This document shows, one piece after another, positions 44,153 to 55,721 of a DNA stretch of 64,000 bases. This stretch comes from Betaproteobacteria bacterium MOLA814 (GTDB lineage Bacteria > Pseudomonadota > Gammaproteobacteria > Burkholderiales > Burkholderiaceae_C). Under the pieces are notes generated by a model. That model was not told the origin of the DNA and made no database searches. It saw only the letters and a list, made by a program, of their open reading frames with translations. The translations under genes were made by a program, and so were the position numbers. The DNA lies in contig AYMW01000003.1 in assembly GCA_000496475.1 (NCBI GenBank), forward strand, positions 546,072 to 610,071, given 5' to 3'. Every line of letters starts with the position of its first letter. Position 1 is the stretch's first letter.

Positions 44153-44548
44153 TTATGCGACGTAACACAACACTTCGCCACCCACGCCTTCGGCGCGAGC
44201 TTTGCGGTCGGTCATAACACCCTTGGGTGTCGTCACGATTGCCACACCCAAGCCGTTCATCACTTGCGGGATGGACTTGGAGCCACGGTACACACGCAAA
44301 CCTGGGCGAGAGATACGCTCAATGCGCTCTATCACAGGTGAGCCTGCATGGTACTTTAATGTCACCACCAATTCTGGCTTACCAGCGTTGGCGTTTACTT
44401 TGAAACTGTCTATATAACCTTCGTCCGTTAAGACTTGGGCAATCGCGACTTTGACTTTTGATGCAGGCATTGCAACCGTGGCTTTTTCAACCATTTGTGC
44501 ATTGCGGATGCGGGTCAACATGTCCGCGATAGGATCACTCATACTCAT
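44153..44548 (-). CDS. rpsH: 30S ribosomal protein S8
   Basis: 16S rRNA-binding protein and, in E. coli, the translational repressor of the spc operon. The 131 residues begin [20 protein letters not shown] and end [16 protein letters not shown]. The ATG at 44548 has AGGAG seven bases upstream, favouring it over the ATG at 44542. It lies between rpsN and rplF. Confidence 0.98.
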   Translation of the reverse strand: MSMSDPIADMLTRIRNAQMVEKATVAMPASKVKVAIAQVLTDEGYIDSFKVNANAGKPELVVTLKYHAGSPVIERIERISRPGLRVYRGSKSIPQVMNGLGVAIVTTPKGVMTDRKARAEGVGGEVLCYVA

Positions 44549-44565
44549 ATTTGTTCTCCTGCGGC

Positions 44566-44871
44566 TTACCAGCTAGCCTTGGTCACGCCAGGGATGTTGC
44601 CTTCAAAGGCTAGTTCACGCACTTTTGCGCGAGCCAGACCAAATTGACGGAAGGTACCGCGGGGGCGTCCCGTGATGCCACAGCGATTGCGTTGACGCGT
44701 TGGGTTTGCGTTGCGGGGCAACTTCTGCAAACCTAAGCGAGCAGCATCGCGCTCTTCATCAGAAAGCTTGGCATTGTTTGCCACAGCTTTGAGTTCTGCG
44801 TATTTCACTGCAAACTTTTTCGCGAGCATCTCACGCTTAAGTTCACGCTGTATTAGTGCTTGTTTAGCCAC
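44566..44871 (-). CDS. rpsN: 30S ribosomal protein S14 (zinc-independent form)
   Basis: Small-subunit head protein of 101 residues. It starts [20 protein letters not shown] and ends with [20 protein letters not shown] and [14 protein letters not shown]. The length and lack of a CxxC pair show the long, zinc-independent form. It lies eight bases after rplE. Confidence 0.98.
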   Translation of the reverse strand: MAKQALIQRELKREMLAKKFAVKYAELKAVANNAKLSDEERDAARLGLQKLPRNANPTRQRNRCGITGRPRGTFRQFGLARAKVRELAFEGNIPGVTKASW

Positions 44872-44879
44872 GCGTTACC

Positions 44880-45419
44880 TCAGTTCTTGAACGGAAAGCG
44901 GAAACCAGTGAGAAGCGCTTTTGCTTCAGCATCTGTTTTTGCCGTTGTCGTAATACTGATATTGAGTCCACGCAAAGCGTCAACTTTGTCGTACTCAATT
45001 TCAGGGAAAATAATCTGCTCTTTCACGCCGATGTTGTAATTACCGCGGCCATCGAAAGAGCGACCTGATATGCCGCGGAAGTCACGTACACGTGGCAAAG
45101 ACACGGATACAAAACGGTCTAAGAATTCATACATGCGACTGCCACGCAAAGTCACCATACAACCAATTGGTTGCAACTCGCGAATTTTGAAACCCGCGAT
45201 TGGTTTGCGAGCTTTTGTCACCACAGGCTTTTGACCTGCAATTTTCGTGAGGTCTGACACCGCGTGGTCCATAACCTTTTTGTCGGCTACCGCCTCACCA
45301 ACACCCATATTGAGTGTGATTTTGGTGATGCGCGGCACCTGCATGGGTGATTTGTAACCAAACTGCTCAATGAGTGCCGGCGAAATTTTTTCGCGGAATT
45401 GCTGTAAAAAACGCGACAT
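44880..45419 (-). CDS. rplE: 50S ribosomal protein L5
   Basis: 5S rRNA-binding central-protuberance protein of 179 residues. Conserved parts are [40 protein letters not shown] and [20 protein letters not shown]. It starts two bases after the rplX stop. In E. coli the S8 repressor site is at the start of this gene; I could not identify it here by eye. Confidence 0.98.
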   Translation of the reverse strand: MSRFLQQFREKISPALIEQFGYKSPMQVPRITKITLNMGVGEAVADKKVMDHAVSDLTKIAGQKPVVTKARKPIAGFKIRELQPIGCMVTLRGSRMYEFLDRFVSVSLPRVRDFRGISGRSFDGRGNYNIGVKEQIIFPEIEYDKVDALRGLNISITTTAKTDAEAKALLTGFRFPFKN

Positions 45420-45421
45420 GA

Positions 45422-45742
45422 TTAGGCCACCTTGATTTCTTCGCCGCTGGACTTATATACGCGCACTTTCGTGCCGTTGTCCAACTGCTTAATAGCTACA
45501 CGGTCAGCCTTACCAGTAGCGGCATTGAAGATCGCTACGTTCGACTGATGCAAAGACATTGTTTTTTCGATGATGCCGCCAGTCACACCCTTCATTGGGT
45601 TGGGCTTGACGTGCTTCTTGACCAAGTTAATGCCATCAACGACCAAACGTTCGTTGTCAGCCTTCACTGATACGGTACCGCGCTTACCTTTGTCGCGGCC
45701 TGCAATGACGATGACTTCGTCACCTTTGCGGATTTTGTTCAT
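45422..45742 (-). CDS. rplX: 50S ribosomal protein L24
   Basis: Assembly-initiating large-subunit protein. From the ATG at 45742, with AGGA about eight bases upstream, it has 106 residues and begins [20 protein letters not shown], the KOW motif. It continues with [21 protein letters not shown] frame extension into rplN (to 45784) is an artefact because it lacks a ribosome site and family similarity. Confidence 0.97.
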   Translation of the reverse strand: MNKIRKGDEVIVIAGRDKGKRGTVSVKADNERLVVDGINLVKKHVKPNPMKGVTGGIIEKTMSLHQSNVAIFNAATGKADRVAIKQLDNGTKVRVYKSSGEEIKVA

Positions 45743-45755
45743 GTGATACGTCCTG

Positions 45756-46124
45756 TTAGAGAACTTCAGGCGCCAAAGACACAATCTTCATGAACTTCTC
45801 ATTACGCAATTCGCGAGTGACAGGTCCGAAGATGCGAGTGCCGATTGGCTCAAGCTTGGCGTTTAGCAACACGGCGGCATTGCCGTCGAATTTAATCAAG
45901 GCGCCATCAGGACGGCGAATACCTTTGGCTGTGCGCACAACAACCGCACTGTAAACCTCGCCTTTTTTGACGCGGCCACGCGGAGCGGCCTCCTTGATGC
46001 TGACTTTGATGACGTCGCCAACACTGGCGTAACGCCGCCTAGATCCGCCTAGCACCTTGATGCACATGACAGACTTGGCGCCAGTGTTGTCTGCAACACT
46101 GAGTCTTGTTTGAGTTTGAATCAT
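45756..46124 (-). CDS. rplN: 50S ribosomal protein L14
   Basis: Large-subunit protein at the subunit interface, and here the first gene of the ribosomal series. From the ATG at 46124 it has the standard 122 residues. It begins [20 protein letters not shown] and contains [20 protein letters not shown] and [20 protein letters not shown]. The usual upstream genes rpmC and rpsQ are not present; proC is divergent instead. Confidence 0.97.
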   Translation of the reverse strand: MIQTQTRLSVADNTGAKSVMCIKVLGGSRRRYASVGDVIKVSIKEAAPRGRVKKGEVYSAVVVRTAKGIRRPDGALIKFDGNAAVLLNAKLEPIGTRIFGPVTRELRNEKFMKIVSLAPEVL

Positions 46125-46526
46125 TAGTATGTAGTCCCAACTTGAATCAGCACCGCCACCACGGCAGCACTTGATCAGTCTTGGGCCCGTCGTTGGCACG
46201 CAATGCACGCAAGCAACCTTGGTTGACTTACATTTACCGCATACACACCGATTGGGCTGAAAAAAAATGTCCCCACTTGTTTTATCAAGCGAAGCCCACT
46301 AGTATAGCCTAGCTTTTATTGCCTGCGCAACTTCTTTTACAAATATTTGTAATCGCCCCCTTGGGGTGGCTAGACTGGCCGTCTGTGGGCAATCAGCGTG
46401 TTACCCCAGTTTTGGCGCCCACTCAGTTTATGCTGACAGTTGACCTTGTTCGGCCGTCGCCTTCACAAGCTCTATTGTTGCTTCCTGCTGTGGTGTGTAC
46501 ACACACACCTTCAATCCCTTATGCAT
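46125..46526. other. Divergent promoter region between rplN and proC
   Basis: About 400 bases without a convincing gene. It holds a long leader of roughly 170 bases for rplN, an A8 run near 46260, and the minus-strand sigma-70 candidate at 46301-46330. No promoter for proC stands out. Confidence 0.6.
46301..46330 (-). promoter_or_regulatory. Candidate sigma-70 promoter of the spc operon
   Basis: Minus strand: TTGCGC, 18 bases, TATACT. The -10 element is good (five of six); the -35 keeps only TTG. Transcription would start near 46294, leaving a leader of about 170 bases before rplN. Confidence 0.45.
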
Positions 46527-47390
46527 ATGCTCACCAACAACAACGCCCTAACCACCCAGCCCCATGTTGTTTTCATTGGTGGCGGCAATATGACACGCGC
46601 CATTGTTGGCGGCATGTTGACGGATGCCAATGCCCATTCCACTTCTTTTAAAGTCAGCGTGGTGCAGCGAAGCGACCCCAACAAACAAGCTTTGCTGAAC
46701 GACTTCGCTGTTCTTGGCCTTGATGTAGTGACCACCGTAGACCAACTGTCGGTGCCAGCACACATAGCTGTTTGGGCTGTCAAGCCTCAGGTGCTAAAGC
46801 AAGTTGTATTGGCCAACCAACACGTGTTTGGTCCTGATGTTTTACACGTCAGCGTAGCCGCTGGCGTGCCAACACACGCTTTGAGTGCCTGGCTTGCCAA
46901 CCCTCACGTTGTGCGTTGTATGCCCAATACACCTTCGACTGTGGGCATGGGGGCTGCTGGTCTGTTTGCTTGCGACGCGGTAACAACCGAGCAACGCCGC
47001 CAAGTTGAGCGCATATTAAAGGCCACTGGCCTGCTGGTGTGGGTGGATAGTGAGTCGCAGCTTGAGGCGGTCACAGCCGTATCCGGCTCAGGTCCCGCTT
47101 ACTTTTTTTACTTTATTCAATCGATGGCCGATGCTGGGCAGGCTATGGGCTTGCCCGCACACACAGCGCTGGCCTTGGCCATTGCCACCGCACGTGGCGC
47201 TGCGGAGTTGGCAACACGCTCTGAAGAGACCCCCGCGCAACTGCAGCAACGGGTCACCTCAAAAGGTGGTGCCACTTTTGAAGCCATTGCCGTGTTTAAC
47301 CAAGCACAACTCGCATCAACCATTGCCCACGCCATGGCCGCGTGCTCTGCGCGAGCCACGGCTATGGGGCATGAATTTGGCACAGTGTGA
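46527..47390 (+). CDS. proC: Pyrroline-5-carboxylate reductase
   Basis: Last step of proline synthesis, NAD(P)H reduction of pyrroline-5-carboxylate. From the ATG at 46527 it has 287 residues. The Rossmann motif FIGGGNMTRAIVGGML lies near residues 15-30. The signature MPNTPSTVGMGAAGLFA lies near 133 and the C-terminal domain has TAVSGSGPAYFFYFIQSMAD and RVTSKGGATFEAI. An in-frame ATG at 46521 is equally possible; neither has a strong ribosome site. It is convergent with ubiA. Confidence 0.95.
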   Translation: MLTNNNALTTQPHVVFIGGGNMTRAIVGGMLTDANAHSTSFKVSVVQRSDPNKQALLNDFAVLGLDVVTTVDQLSVPAHIAVWAVKPQVLKQVVLANQHVFGPDVLHVSVAAGVPTHALSAWLANPHVVRCMPNTPSTVGMGAAGLFACDAVTTEQRRQVERILKATGLLVWVDSESQLEAVTAVSGSGPAYFFYFIQSMADAGQAMGLPAHTALALAIATARGAAELATRSEETPAQLQQRVTSKGGATFEAIAVFNQAQLASTIAHAMAACSARATAMGHEFGTV

Positions 47391-47415
47391 GCCGCTTTGC
47401 GAACGCTCAATGGTT

Positions 47416-48315
47416 TCAAGCCCAGGCACTGTCTACCAATATGCCAGCAAACACCACCGCGCCCAGCCAGTGGTTGTGTTTAAAAACCCAAAAACAATCT
47501 GCTCTGGTGCGGTTTTTGATACGCCACACAAAATAACAGGCCATGCACATGCCCACCAGCAAAGCCACGAGTTTGGGCGTGCTGCTCCATAAATTAAGTT
47601 GCCACGCCAACAGCACCACGTGCAGGGCGTAACAGGCTGCAACTGCCGCCACATCAAACCGCCCAAAGGCAATGGCCGACGTCTGTATGCCAATCAGCAA
47701 GTCGTCGTCTCTATCAACCATGGCATACACCGTGTCATAGGCCAATACCCATAACCAGTTGGCCAACAACAACCAACCCACAACAGGTGGCAGGTTGACA
47801 GCTTGCGCCAACACCCCAACGCCGATGCTGTCAGGCCCAGCGGCGTTGTGCACCACAAATGCCATGGGTACGCCCATGCTGAAAGCCAGGCCTAAAACCG
47901 CTTGCGGCATTGCAATGGCACGCTTGGCAAAGGGATAAGCAACCGCAACAGCCACGGCCGCAACGGACCACAGTACGGTGGCGGCTGTTGTTGTCAACAC
48001 CAACCCAAAGGCAAGCAGTGCCAGCCCCGCACCCAACCACAGACCCTCTTTCTTGCTCACACGTCCAGTGGTAATTGGGCGATTGGCTGTGCGCTGCACA
48101 TGTTTGTCAAAATCGGCATCTGCCACGTCATTGACACAACAGCCAGCACTGCGTGTCAGCACTGTGCCAGCTATAAAAACCAGCAGCAAATGCCAGCTCG
48201 GAAAGCCATCTGCGGCCACCCACAAGGCAATGAGCGTAGGCCAGAGCAGCAGCAACCAGCCCGCTGGACGATTCCATCGAATCAAGTCCAAATACAAATA
48301 GATTTTTTGCGTCAT
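47416..48315 (-). CDS. ubiA: 4-hydroxybenzoate octaprenyltransferase
   Basis: Membrane prenyltransferase of ubiquinone synthesis. From the ATG at 48315 it has 299 residues and about eight or nine membrane helices. The first catalytic motif reads [20 protein letters not shown] (NDxxDxxxD). The second lies in [20 protein letters not shown], which keeps the DxxxD acidic residues. It starts five bases after oxyR and ends the recG-oxyR-ubiA series. The longer frame to 48411 runs into oxyR and is rejected. Confidence 0.96.
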   Translation of the reverse strand: MTQKIYLYLDLIRWNRPAGWLLLLWPTLIALWVAADGFPSWHLLLVFIAGTVLTRSAGCCVNDVADADFDKHVQRTANRPITTGRVSKKEGLWLGAGLALLAFGLVLTTTAATVLWSVAAVAVAVAYPFAKRAIAMPQAVLGLAFSMGVPMAFVVHNAAGPDSIGVGVLAQAVNLPPVVGWLLLANWLWVLAYDTVYAMVDRDDDLLIGIQTSAIAFGRFDVAAVAACYALHVVLLAWQLNLWSSTPKLVALLVGMCMACYFVWRIKNRTRADCFWVFKHNHWLGAVVFAGILVDSAWA

Positions 48316-48320
48316 ATGGG

Positions 48321-49301
48321 TCACAGGCGGGCCACGCCCGGCAACGCGCATGAGCTGATGGCACAACGCAAAGCGCTGATAGCCTCCAGCCGTGTAAAGC
48401 TTCGCCGCCATGCCAGCACCACTGTGCGACTGGGCGTGTCGTCTGAAAACGGCAAGTACCGCACGTAAGGTGCCTGCGCTTGAGGCCCAAGACCGATAGG
48501 TGATGAGTCTCTCTCCTGGCTAGCGAATATCAACGACTCTGGCACGCTTAAGCGCGGCACCAGCGTCACGCCCATACCAGCGGCCACCATGTGCTTGATG
48601 GTCTCTAAAGAAGATCCCTCAAAAGTACGCTGAATACCCTGGGCGTCGCTGGCAAACTTCGTAAACTCAGGACATACCTGCAACACGTGATCCCGAAAAC
48701 AATGGCCATTGCCAAGCAACAACATGGTTTCAGCCTTCAACTGCTCAACGCTCACGCTGCTGAGCTGTGCCAACGGATGCTGGGTTGGCACCGCAGCCAT
48801 AAAGGGCTCGTTGTACAAGGGCATCACCTCAAGGTTGGTGTCCGGAAATGGCTCTGCCAGCACGGCGCAGTCAATATCACCAACACGAAGTTGTTCTAGC
48901 AATTTCGCAGTGAAATTTTCTTGCAAAATGAGCGGCATTTGTGGCGTTTGCTCGATGACGCGGCTCACCAAGTCGGGCAGCAAATAAGGGCCAATTGTGT
49001 AAATAACGCCGAGACGCAGTGGCCCATTGAGTGGCTCTTTGCCGCGCTTGGCTATTGCTCTAATAGCTTGAGACTGCTCAATCACAACCTGCGCTTGGCG
49101 CACCACGTCCTCGCCCAATGGTGTGAGCGTTATATCTCCAGCATTGCGCTCAAACAACTGCACATCAAGCTCTGTTTCCAGCTTTTTTATGCCCAGCGAC
49201 AGGGTAGGCTGCGAAACATTGCAGGCCTTGGCCGCACGGCCAAAATGGCGCTCTCTGGCCAATGCCACTGTGTATTTCAATTCAGTCAAAGTCACACGCA
49301 C
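48321..49301 (-). CDS. oxyR: Hydrogen-peroxide sensor OxyR
   Basis: LysR-family regulator that turns on antioxidant genes when a disulfide forms. The 326 residues have the N-terminal HTH ([37 protein letters not shown]). The redox pair lies in [14 protein letters not shown], with cysteines near residues 200 and 209, matching Cys199 and Cys208 of E. coli OxyR. It follows recG by 22 bases and precedes ubiA by five. The tail after residue 300 is slightly longer than usual. Confidence 0.96.
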   Translation of the reverse strand: MRVTLTELKYTVALARERHFGRAAKACNVSQPTLSLGIKKLETELDVQLFERNAGDITLTPLGEDVVRQAQVVIEQSQAIRAIAKRGKEPLNGPLRLGVIYTIGPYLLPDLVSRVIEQTPQMPLILQENFTAKLLEQLRVGDIDCAVLAEPFPDTNLEVMPLYNEPFMAAVPTQHPLAQLSSVSVEQLKAETMLLLGNGHCFRDHVLQVCPEFTKFASDAQGIQRTFEGSSLETIKHMVAAGMGVTLVPRLSVPESLIFASQERDSSPIGLGPQAQAPYVRYLPFSDDTPSRTVVLAWRRSFTRLEAISALRCAISSCALPGVARL

Positions 49302-49323
49302 GCATCCTCGCTACTGTTGGCCT

Positions 49324-51537
49324 CTAAGCCGTTAAATAATCCACTTTCCCACCCATCCAACGTGTCATATGGCGCTGCGCTGCGGCCGGGTTATTGGCCA
49401 ACAAGTCTGTAGCTTGCGCTGCCGCCCACACCAACACGTCATCGTCCACGCCTAACTCTGCAAAACGCAGCAAAGCTGCACCAGACTGACGCGCACCTAA
49501 AAATTCACCGGGACCTCGCAACTCTAAATCAATACGTGACAGCTCAAAACCGTCGTTGGTTTGCTGCATGGCGCGCAAGCGCGCCCGCGCGACCTGTCCC
49601 AGGGGCGGTTCGTACAACAGCACACACGCAGACGCAGCCGCGCCGCGCCCGACACGCCCCCGCAACTGGTGCAACTGGCTCAGGCCAAAGCGCTCCGCAT
49701 GCTCAATCACCATCAGCGAAGCATTGGGTACATCCACACCCACCTCAATCACCGTGGTGCTGACCAGCACCCGGGTAACGCCATCAACAAAGCCTTGCAT
49801 CACGGCCTGCTTTTGAACCGGAGGTAATTTGCCATGCATTAAACCCACCAAGGGTATGTGGGGCTTTTCAAGCTCGTTAAGTTCCGTACCAATAAGACCT
49901 GTATCCAAGGCCTCACATAACTCTTGGTGCGCCTGCGTGGCGTGTCGCAAATCAAGGGCTTCACTCTCTTCAATCAGCGGACATACCCAATACACTTGCC
50001 GCCCCTGCTCTACCTGCTCGCGGATACGCTCAACCAACTCCTCGCGCTTGGCGCTGGGTACAACCCGCGTCACTATGGGCGTGCGCCCAGGCGGGAGTTC
50101 ATCAATGGTCGAGACATCAAGATCGGCGTAGTAGCTCATGGCCAATGTGCGCGGTATAGGTGTGGCGGTCATCATCAACAAATGGGGTGAGAGCTGCACC
50201 CCGGCCTTGGTTTGCGTGAGCTTGTGACGCAAGCTAAGGCGTTGTGCCACGCCAAAGCGGTGTTGCTCATCGATCACCACCAGCCCAAGCTGGCTAAAGA
50301 CCACACTGTCTTGAATCAAGGCATGCGTGCCAACCACCAAGGCGGCTTGGCCACTGGCGACCGCCTCCAACATGGCCGCTCGCTCTTTCTTTTTTTGGCT
50401 GCCGGTTAGCCATGCGACGGTTTTCCCATGCCGCTCTAGCAAAGGCTTTAGCCATTGCAGCATTTTTACAAAGTGTTGCTGGGCCAAGATCTCAGTTGGT
50501 GCCATCAGCGCGCACTGCCAGCCGGCCTGCATTGCCACGCACGCAGCCAAAGCCGCAACCACGGTTTTGCCAGAACCCACATCGCCTTGCAACAGCCTGT
50601 GCATGGGCGAGTTACCAGACATATCTTGACCAATTTCTTGTGTCACGCGTGACTGGGCAGCAGTCAAGCTAAATGGCAAGGCCTGCAACAACTCTGCGCT
50701 CCACGGCACTTGTGCGGCGATTGAAAAATCAGGTGCTTGCATGCTGGCACGTTCAGCGCGCGCTTGCAATTGGCTAAGTTGCTGGGCAAGCAACTCTTCT
50801 GCTTTTAAACGCAGCCAGGCAGGATGCGCTTTGTCCTCCAAAGCCTGCAACGACACATCAGGTGGCGGGTGATGCAGCAACTCCAAACTCGCCCTAAGCG
50901 TCCATTGCGCAGGCAAGCCTAAGTGGTGCAGGGCCTGCAAACCCGAGCTGGGCAATGTTTCACTGAGGTCGGCGCGCTGCAAGCCGCTCGCAACCGCCTT
51001 GCGTACATAGGCCTGCGGCAAGCCCGCCGTGCTGTGATACACCGGTGTCAAAGAGACTGCCAGCGCGGCATCGGCTTGCTTGATGGTGGGGTGCACCATC
51101 TCATAACCAAAAAAACCACCTTTTAAATCACCGCGAACCCGCACACGCTGCCCTACCGCCAAGGCTTTTTGGTGCGACGGGTAAAAACTAAAAAACCGCA
51201 GCGTGCAAATCGCACGGGTACCGTTGGCCTCATGCGTTTCGTCGTCCTCTTGCAAGTGCACAACCAGTTGACGCCTAGGTTTAAAACCCACCTCACACCG
51301 TGTCACCACGCCCTCAATTTGCACTGACTCACCTACGGGTGCATCTTGCAGGCGGGTCACTGTGGTTTCATCTTCATAGCGCATGGGCACGTGCAACGCA
51401 AGGTCCATGGGCGTGCGTAGCCCTAGTTTGTCAAGCGCTTGCTGCGCCGCGCTTTTAGGTTTGACAGGCGAACTGGCTGCTGCAGCAGTTTTTGATGCGG
51501 GCTTGCTGGTGGCTGTCTTTTTTGGGGCGCTGTCCAT
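49324..51537 (-). CDS. recG: ATP-dependent DNA helicase RecG
   Basis: Branch-migrating helicase that restarts stalled forks. From the ATG at 51537 it has 737 residues. The wedge domain is N-terminal ([20 protein letters not shown]). Walker A is GDVGSGKT, the DExH box is [20 protein letters not shown], and the helicase C-terminal part has [20 protein letters not shown] and [12 protein letters not shown] Lys/Ala-rich extension of about 35 residues precedes the core. The start is 31 bases from the divergent queA start. Confidence 0.97.
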   Translation of the reverse strand: MDSAPKKTATSKPASKTAAAASSPVKPKSAAQQALDKLGLRTPMDLALHVPMRYEDETTVTRLQDAPVGESVQIEGVVTRCEVGFKPRRQLVVHLQEDDETHEANGTRAICTLRFFSFYPSHQKALAVGQRVRVRGDLKGGFFGYEMVHPTIKQADAALAVSLTPVYHSTAGLPQAYVRKAVASGLQRADLSETLPSSGLQALHHLGLPAQWTLRASLELLHHPPPDVSLQALEDKAHPAWLRLKAEELLAQQLSQLQARAERASMQAPDFSIAAQVPWSAELLQALPFSLTAAQSRVTQEIGQDMSGNSPMHRLLQGDVGSGKTVVAALAACVAMQAGWQCALMAPTEILAQQHFVKMLQWLKPLLERHGKTVAWLTGSQKKKERAAMLEAVASGQAALVVGTHALIQDSVVFSQLGLVVIDEQHRFGVAQRLSLRHKLTQTKAGVQLSPHLLMMTATPIPRTLAMSYYADLDVSTIDELPPGRTPIVTRVVPSAKREELVERIREQVEQGRQVYWVCPLIEESEALDLRHATQAHQELCEALDTGLIGTELNELEKPHIPLVGLMHGKLPPVQKQAVMQGFVDGVTRVLVSTTVIEVGVDVPNASLMVIEHAERFGLSQLHQLRGRVGRGAAASACVLLYEPPLGQVARARLRAMQQTNDGFELSRIDLELRGPGEFLGARQSGAALLRFAELGVDDDVLVWAAAQATDLLANNPAAAQRHMTRWMGGKVDYLTA

Positions 51538-51567
51538 GTGACAATTGTGCCTGTAAGAAAGCCCTTT

Positions 51568-52719
51568 ATGAACGCGCCCAACATGCCCACACAATACCGT
51601 TTGAGCGACTTTGATTTTGAACTCCCGCCGGAGCTGATCGCCCAACATCCTGCCGCAGTGCGAAGCCAATCTAGGCTGTTAGACGGCACAGGCTTGACAC
51701 CTATTGATCGCGTGTTCGCAGATGTACCGCAATGCCTGCACCCAGGCGATTTACTGGTATTCAACGACACGCAAGTTGTGAAGGCTAGGCTTTACGGAGA
51801 AAAAGCCAGCGGCGGCAAAGTGGAAATGTTGGTAGAGCGGGTGCTGGCCGATAACGAGCTTGCTGGCGACGAAGGGAGCTTTGCGCTGCATGCGCCAGCC
51901 GAGGCCAACAGCCATGTCGTTGTTCACCTCAAAGTCAACAAAAAACCAGCTATAGGCAGCAAGCTACTGATGGCCGGTTACAGCGCAGACACCCCCAGCC
52001 AAGGCTTTGAAGCCACGCTGCTTGGTCGCTGGCCAGACGAGACTGGTGGGTTGTTTAGATTTCGGCTCAACAGAGACGCTTACGACGTCATGTCCCACCA
52101 CGGCCATGTGCCGTTGCCGCCCTATATCACCCACGCTGACGACGCCACGGATGAAACACGCTACCAGACCATATTTGCCCGTCACCCTGGCGCGGTCGCC
52201 GCACCGACTGCCGCCCTTCATTTTGATCAGACCGTGTTAGACGCTATGGATGCACGAGGGATTGCCAGAGCCAGTGTGACGCTGCACGTCGGTGCTGGCA
52301 CATTTTCACCGGTTAAAACGCAAGATTTAAGCGAACACGTCATGCACGCCGAACGTTACAACGTACCGGCTGAAACCATACAAGCTGTTGCGGATTGCCG
52401 TGCACGCGGCGGGCGTGTCATCGCTGTGGGCACCACGTCCATTCGCACCTTGGAGAGCTGGGCATTGACTGGGCAAGTCAACGGCGACACGTCTATTTTC
52501 ATCACGCCAGGCTTTGAGTTCAAAGTGGTCGACGCCTTAATTACCAACTTCCACTTGCCTAAATCCACCCTCATGATGCTGATCAGTGCGCTGGCTGGCC
52601 ACGGACACGTCATGGACTTGTACCAACACGCCATCGCCCAGCGCTACCGATTTTTCAGCTATGGCGACGCCATGTTGTTGCAACGTCAAGCAAGCAGGGA
52701 GCCAAGCCAAGCGATGTAG
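51568..52719 (+). CDS. queA: S-adenosylmethionine:tRNA ribosyltransferase-isomerase
   Basis: Makes epoxyqueuosine in tRNA by ribosyl transfer from SAM. From the ATG at 51568 it has 383 residues. It contains [67 protein letters not shown] and [18 protein letters not shown], all QueA signatures. It shares the queuosine pathway with tgt at 53145. An in-frame ATG at 51583 is a possible later start. Confidence 0.97.
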   Translation: MNAPNMPTQYRLSDFDFELPPELIAQHPAAVRSQSRLLDGTGLTPIDRVFADVPQCLHPGDLLVFNDTQVVKARLYGEKASGGKVEMLVERVLADNELAGDEGSFALHAPAEANSHVVVHLKVNKKPAIGSKLLMAGYSADTPSQGFEATLLGRWPDETGGLFRFRLNRDAYDVMSHHGHVPLPPYITHADDATDETRYQTIFARHPGAVAAPTAALHFDQTVLDAMDARGIARASVTLHVGAGTFSPVKTQDLSEHVMHAERYNVPAETIQAVADCRARGGRVIAVGTTSIRTLESWALTGQVNGDTSIFITPGFEFKVVDALITNFHLPKSTLMMLISALAGHGHVMDLYQHAIAQRYRFFSYGDAMLLQRQASREPSQAM

Positions 52720-52791
52720 GGCGCATGTAGCAATTAACTTAAGTACTGCTTTTAACAAAGAAACCACGCACACGCACCGATCTAACCAATA

Positions 52792-52817
52792 GATAAAATC
52801 CCTTTTATCGTTTTTTT
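52792..52817 (+). terminator. Rho-independent terminator after queA
   Basis: GATAAAA-TCCC-TTTTATC, then G and seven T. A perfect seven-base stem with a U-tract, about 75 bases after queA. It separates queA from the AT-rich small-protein locus. Confidence 0.8.
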
Positions 52818-52833
52818 ATACATATATGTGGGC

Positions 52834-52862
52834 TTTAAATACATATTTTCTCACTTTATAAA
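52834..52862 (+). promoter_or_regulatory. Candidate sigma-70 promoter for the 59-residue protein
   Basis: TTTAAA, 17 bases, TATAAA in an AT-rich stretch. The -10 matches five of six bases and spacing is ideal. Transcription would start near 52869, giving a leader of about 60 bases. The AT richness makes chance matches likely. Confidence 0.45.
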
Positions 52863-52895
52863 TTTTCATGCTTTTTCAGACAGCATCAGATTATT

Positions 52896-52912
52896 AATAC
52901 TAAAATAGTATT
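52896..52912 (+). repeat. Inverted repeat just before a ribosome-binding site
   Basis: AATACTA-AAA-TAGTATT, a perfect seven-base inverted repeat ending six bases before the GGAGGTG ribosome site of the small gene. It could be an operator or an RNA hairpin controlling translation. Confidence 0.5.
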
Positions 52913-52928
52913 GTTATGGAGGTGTGGT

Positions 52929-53108
52929 ATGGATATGTTGGTCAGAGTCGGGTGTAGTCTTTTAATTGCCATCACCGTCAGCTTCGCAGCTGCATGGCTG
53001 TGGGCCAACAGCGAATTGCATACGCAGGCTGCACAAAAGAGGGTCGAACACAACAGCACGCCAACCACAACGCGAACCGTGCAAACGTCCGTTGCGCTCA
53101 ACAACTAA
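52929..53108 (+). CDS. Small single-pass membrane protein (59 aa), unknown
   Basis: Not recognised. The protein starts MDMLVRVGCSLLIAITVSFA, which runs into a membrane helix at about residues 7-26. A polar tail follows (NSELHTQAAQKRVEHNSTPT and further Thr/Val). The start is well supported by a near-perfect ribosome site GGAGGTG at 52918-52924. It has a terminator behind it, a candidate promoter and an inverted repeat, so it looks like an independent gene between queA and tgt. Overlapping frames on both strands have no such support. Confidence 0.65.
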   Translation: MDMLVRVGCSLLIAITVSFAAAWLWANSELHTQAAQKRVEHNSTPTTTRTVQTSVALNN

Positions 53109-53114
53109 ACCTAG

Positions 53115-54372
<1,258 letters not shown>

Positions 54373-54374
54373 GC

Positions 54375-55721
54375 TTAGCTGAACACCATCAAAACGCCGC
54401 TGTAACTCAATATGTGCTGGTGGGCAATTTCTCCACCAGCAAAAAAGCCCACCACTGGCACATCACCCAAGGCGTGTTGCACAATTTGCATCTCGGCATT
54501 GGCCGCACCAAAGTGATCCCCGCCACGGCCCAAACACGAGATATATACGGCACCGCGAATGGTTAAAACCGATGCACTGTTGTCTGGCTGAACCGTGTCC
54601 ATGTCCGCGTTGATGGGGGACTGCACCATTTGGAAGCTTTCAACTTCTTCACGAACCTCAGCACACACGCGCACCAAGTCTGCTCTGGCAGCTTTGACAT
54701 GGCGCTCGCAAAACTGCAACTCGTCGCCCACATACACCCGGTCGGCCACCACCACGCCTTTGCGTGCAACGTCTAGGCCTACGATGTGACGCACGCGGGT
54801 TTGTGCACCAAACAAGCCCACACGCTTAGCCAACAGGCTTTGGGCGCGCTCTGCCTGCACCCCATCACTGTCGCCCACCCACTGCGCGGACTCCAAGCCA
54901 ACCAGCGTCTGACGCAGACGCGCCACCAACTGGTCTCTGTCTGTGCCGTCTATGCCTAGAGCGCGCAGCAATACTGTCAGGGCAGGCTCATCGCCCAGTG
55001 ATAAAACCACATGGCCATCGACGGCCGTCACAGTGCTGGCTTTGTAAATAGGGCGACAACCTTGTGTCACCCGGCTTCTGACCTGTACATCTGGACCAAA
55101 CACAACGCCGCTTAAGCCCCCTGACAACATCCCACCGCGAGAGGCTCCACCCGCAGCGCCGACCGCTACAGCATCCTCAAACGCAAATTGCACTGCACCA
55201 AAACGGCTAGAAGCCAGCCCACCAAACACCACATTGTGGCTTGTGCGTTGCGCCAACTCCTCAATCAAGTCGGGTAACTCTGGGGCTGCGCTATCCGCGT
55301 GCATCAACGCGCTGCTAGCAGACCATCCCCAGCTGCTGGTGCCAGATGCCGCCAACGGTGACAAACCACTGAACACCTCAACTTGGTCTGGCGGTACATC
55401 ACACAACATGACAGACAAGGCAGGCTCGTCCATGTACTCCACCCCCGTGGCCACCACACCAATACCCACAGTCCCTACCCAGCGAAGCACATCTGGCAAA
55501 TCGCGGCGCAGCATGTCCAGCAAGGCTTGGCCGTGCTCGGCGTAATGGTCTGTGATGTACACCAAGCCCAAAGCGGTGTGTCTGCCGTGAACCTGACGGT
55601 GCTGCGCCTGCGTCAGTTGCGCGCGCAGTTGTACCACCACCAGGGCCACAGCCATGGCCCACTGTGGGTGGGTGGCGTGGGCGTGGGCAAATGTACTGCT
55701 GGTTAGGGCTGAATTAGGCAC
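54375..55721 (-). CDS. FIST-domain sensory protein
   Basis: Protein with FIST N- and C-terminal domains, thought to bind small ligands such as amino acids in signal transduction. The most likely start is a GTG at 55721 ([20 protein letters not shown]...), which overlaps the PhaM stop codon as GTGCCTAA, giving 448 residues. The N-terminal domain is at about 25-230. The C-terminal domain ends with the signature SCLGRGGDHFGAANAEMQ, VVGFFAGGEIAHQH and YSGVLMVFS. The frame is open further upstream, but that part is a Gln/Pro/Arg-rich shadow of phaM. Confidence 0.85.
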   Translation of the reverse strand: MPNSALTSSTFAHAHATHPQWAMAVALVVVQLRAQLTQAQHRQVHGRHTALGLVYITDHYAEHGQALLDMLRRDLPDVLRWVGTVGIGVVATGVEYMDEPALSVMLCDVPPDQVEVFSGLSPLAASGTSSWGWSASSALMHADSAAPELPDLIEELAQRTSHNVVFGGLASSRFGAVQFAFEDAVAVGAAGGASRGGMLSGGLSGVVFGPDVQVRSRVTQGCRPIYKASTVTAVDGHVVLSLGDEPALTVLLRALGIDGTDRDQLVARLRQTLVGLESAQWVGDSDGVQAERAQSLLAKRVGLFGAQTRVRHIVGLDVARKGVVVADRVYVGDELQFCERHVKAARADLVRVCAEVREEVESFQMVQSPINADMDTVQPDNSASVLTIRGAVYISCLGRGGDHFGAANAEMQIVQHALGDVPVVGFFAGGEIAHQHILSYSGVLMVFS

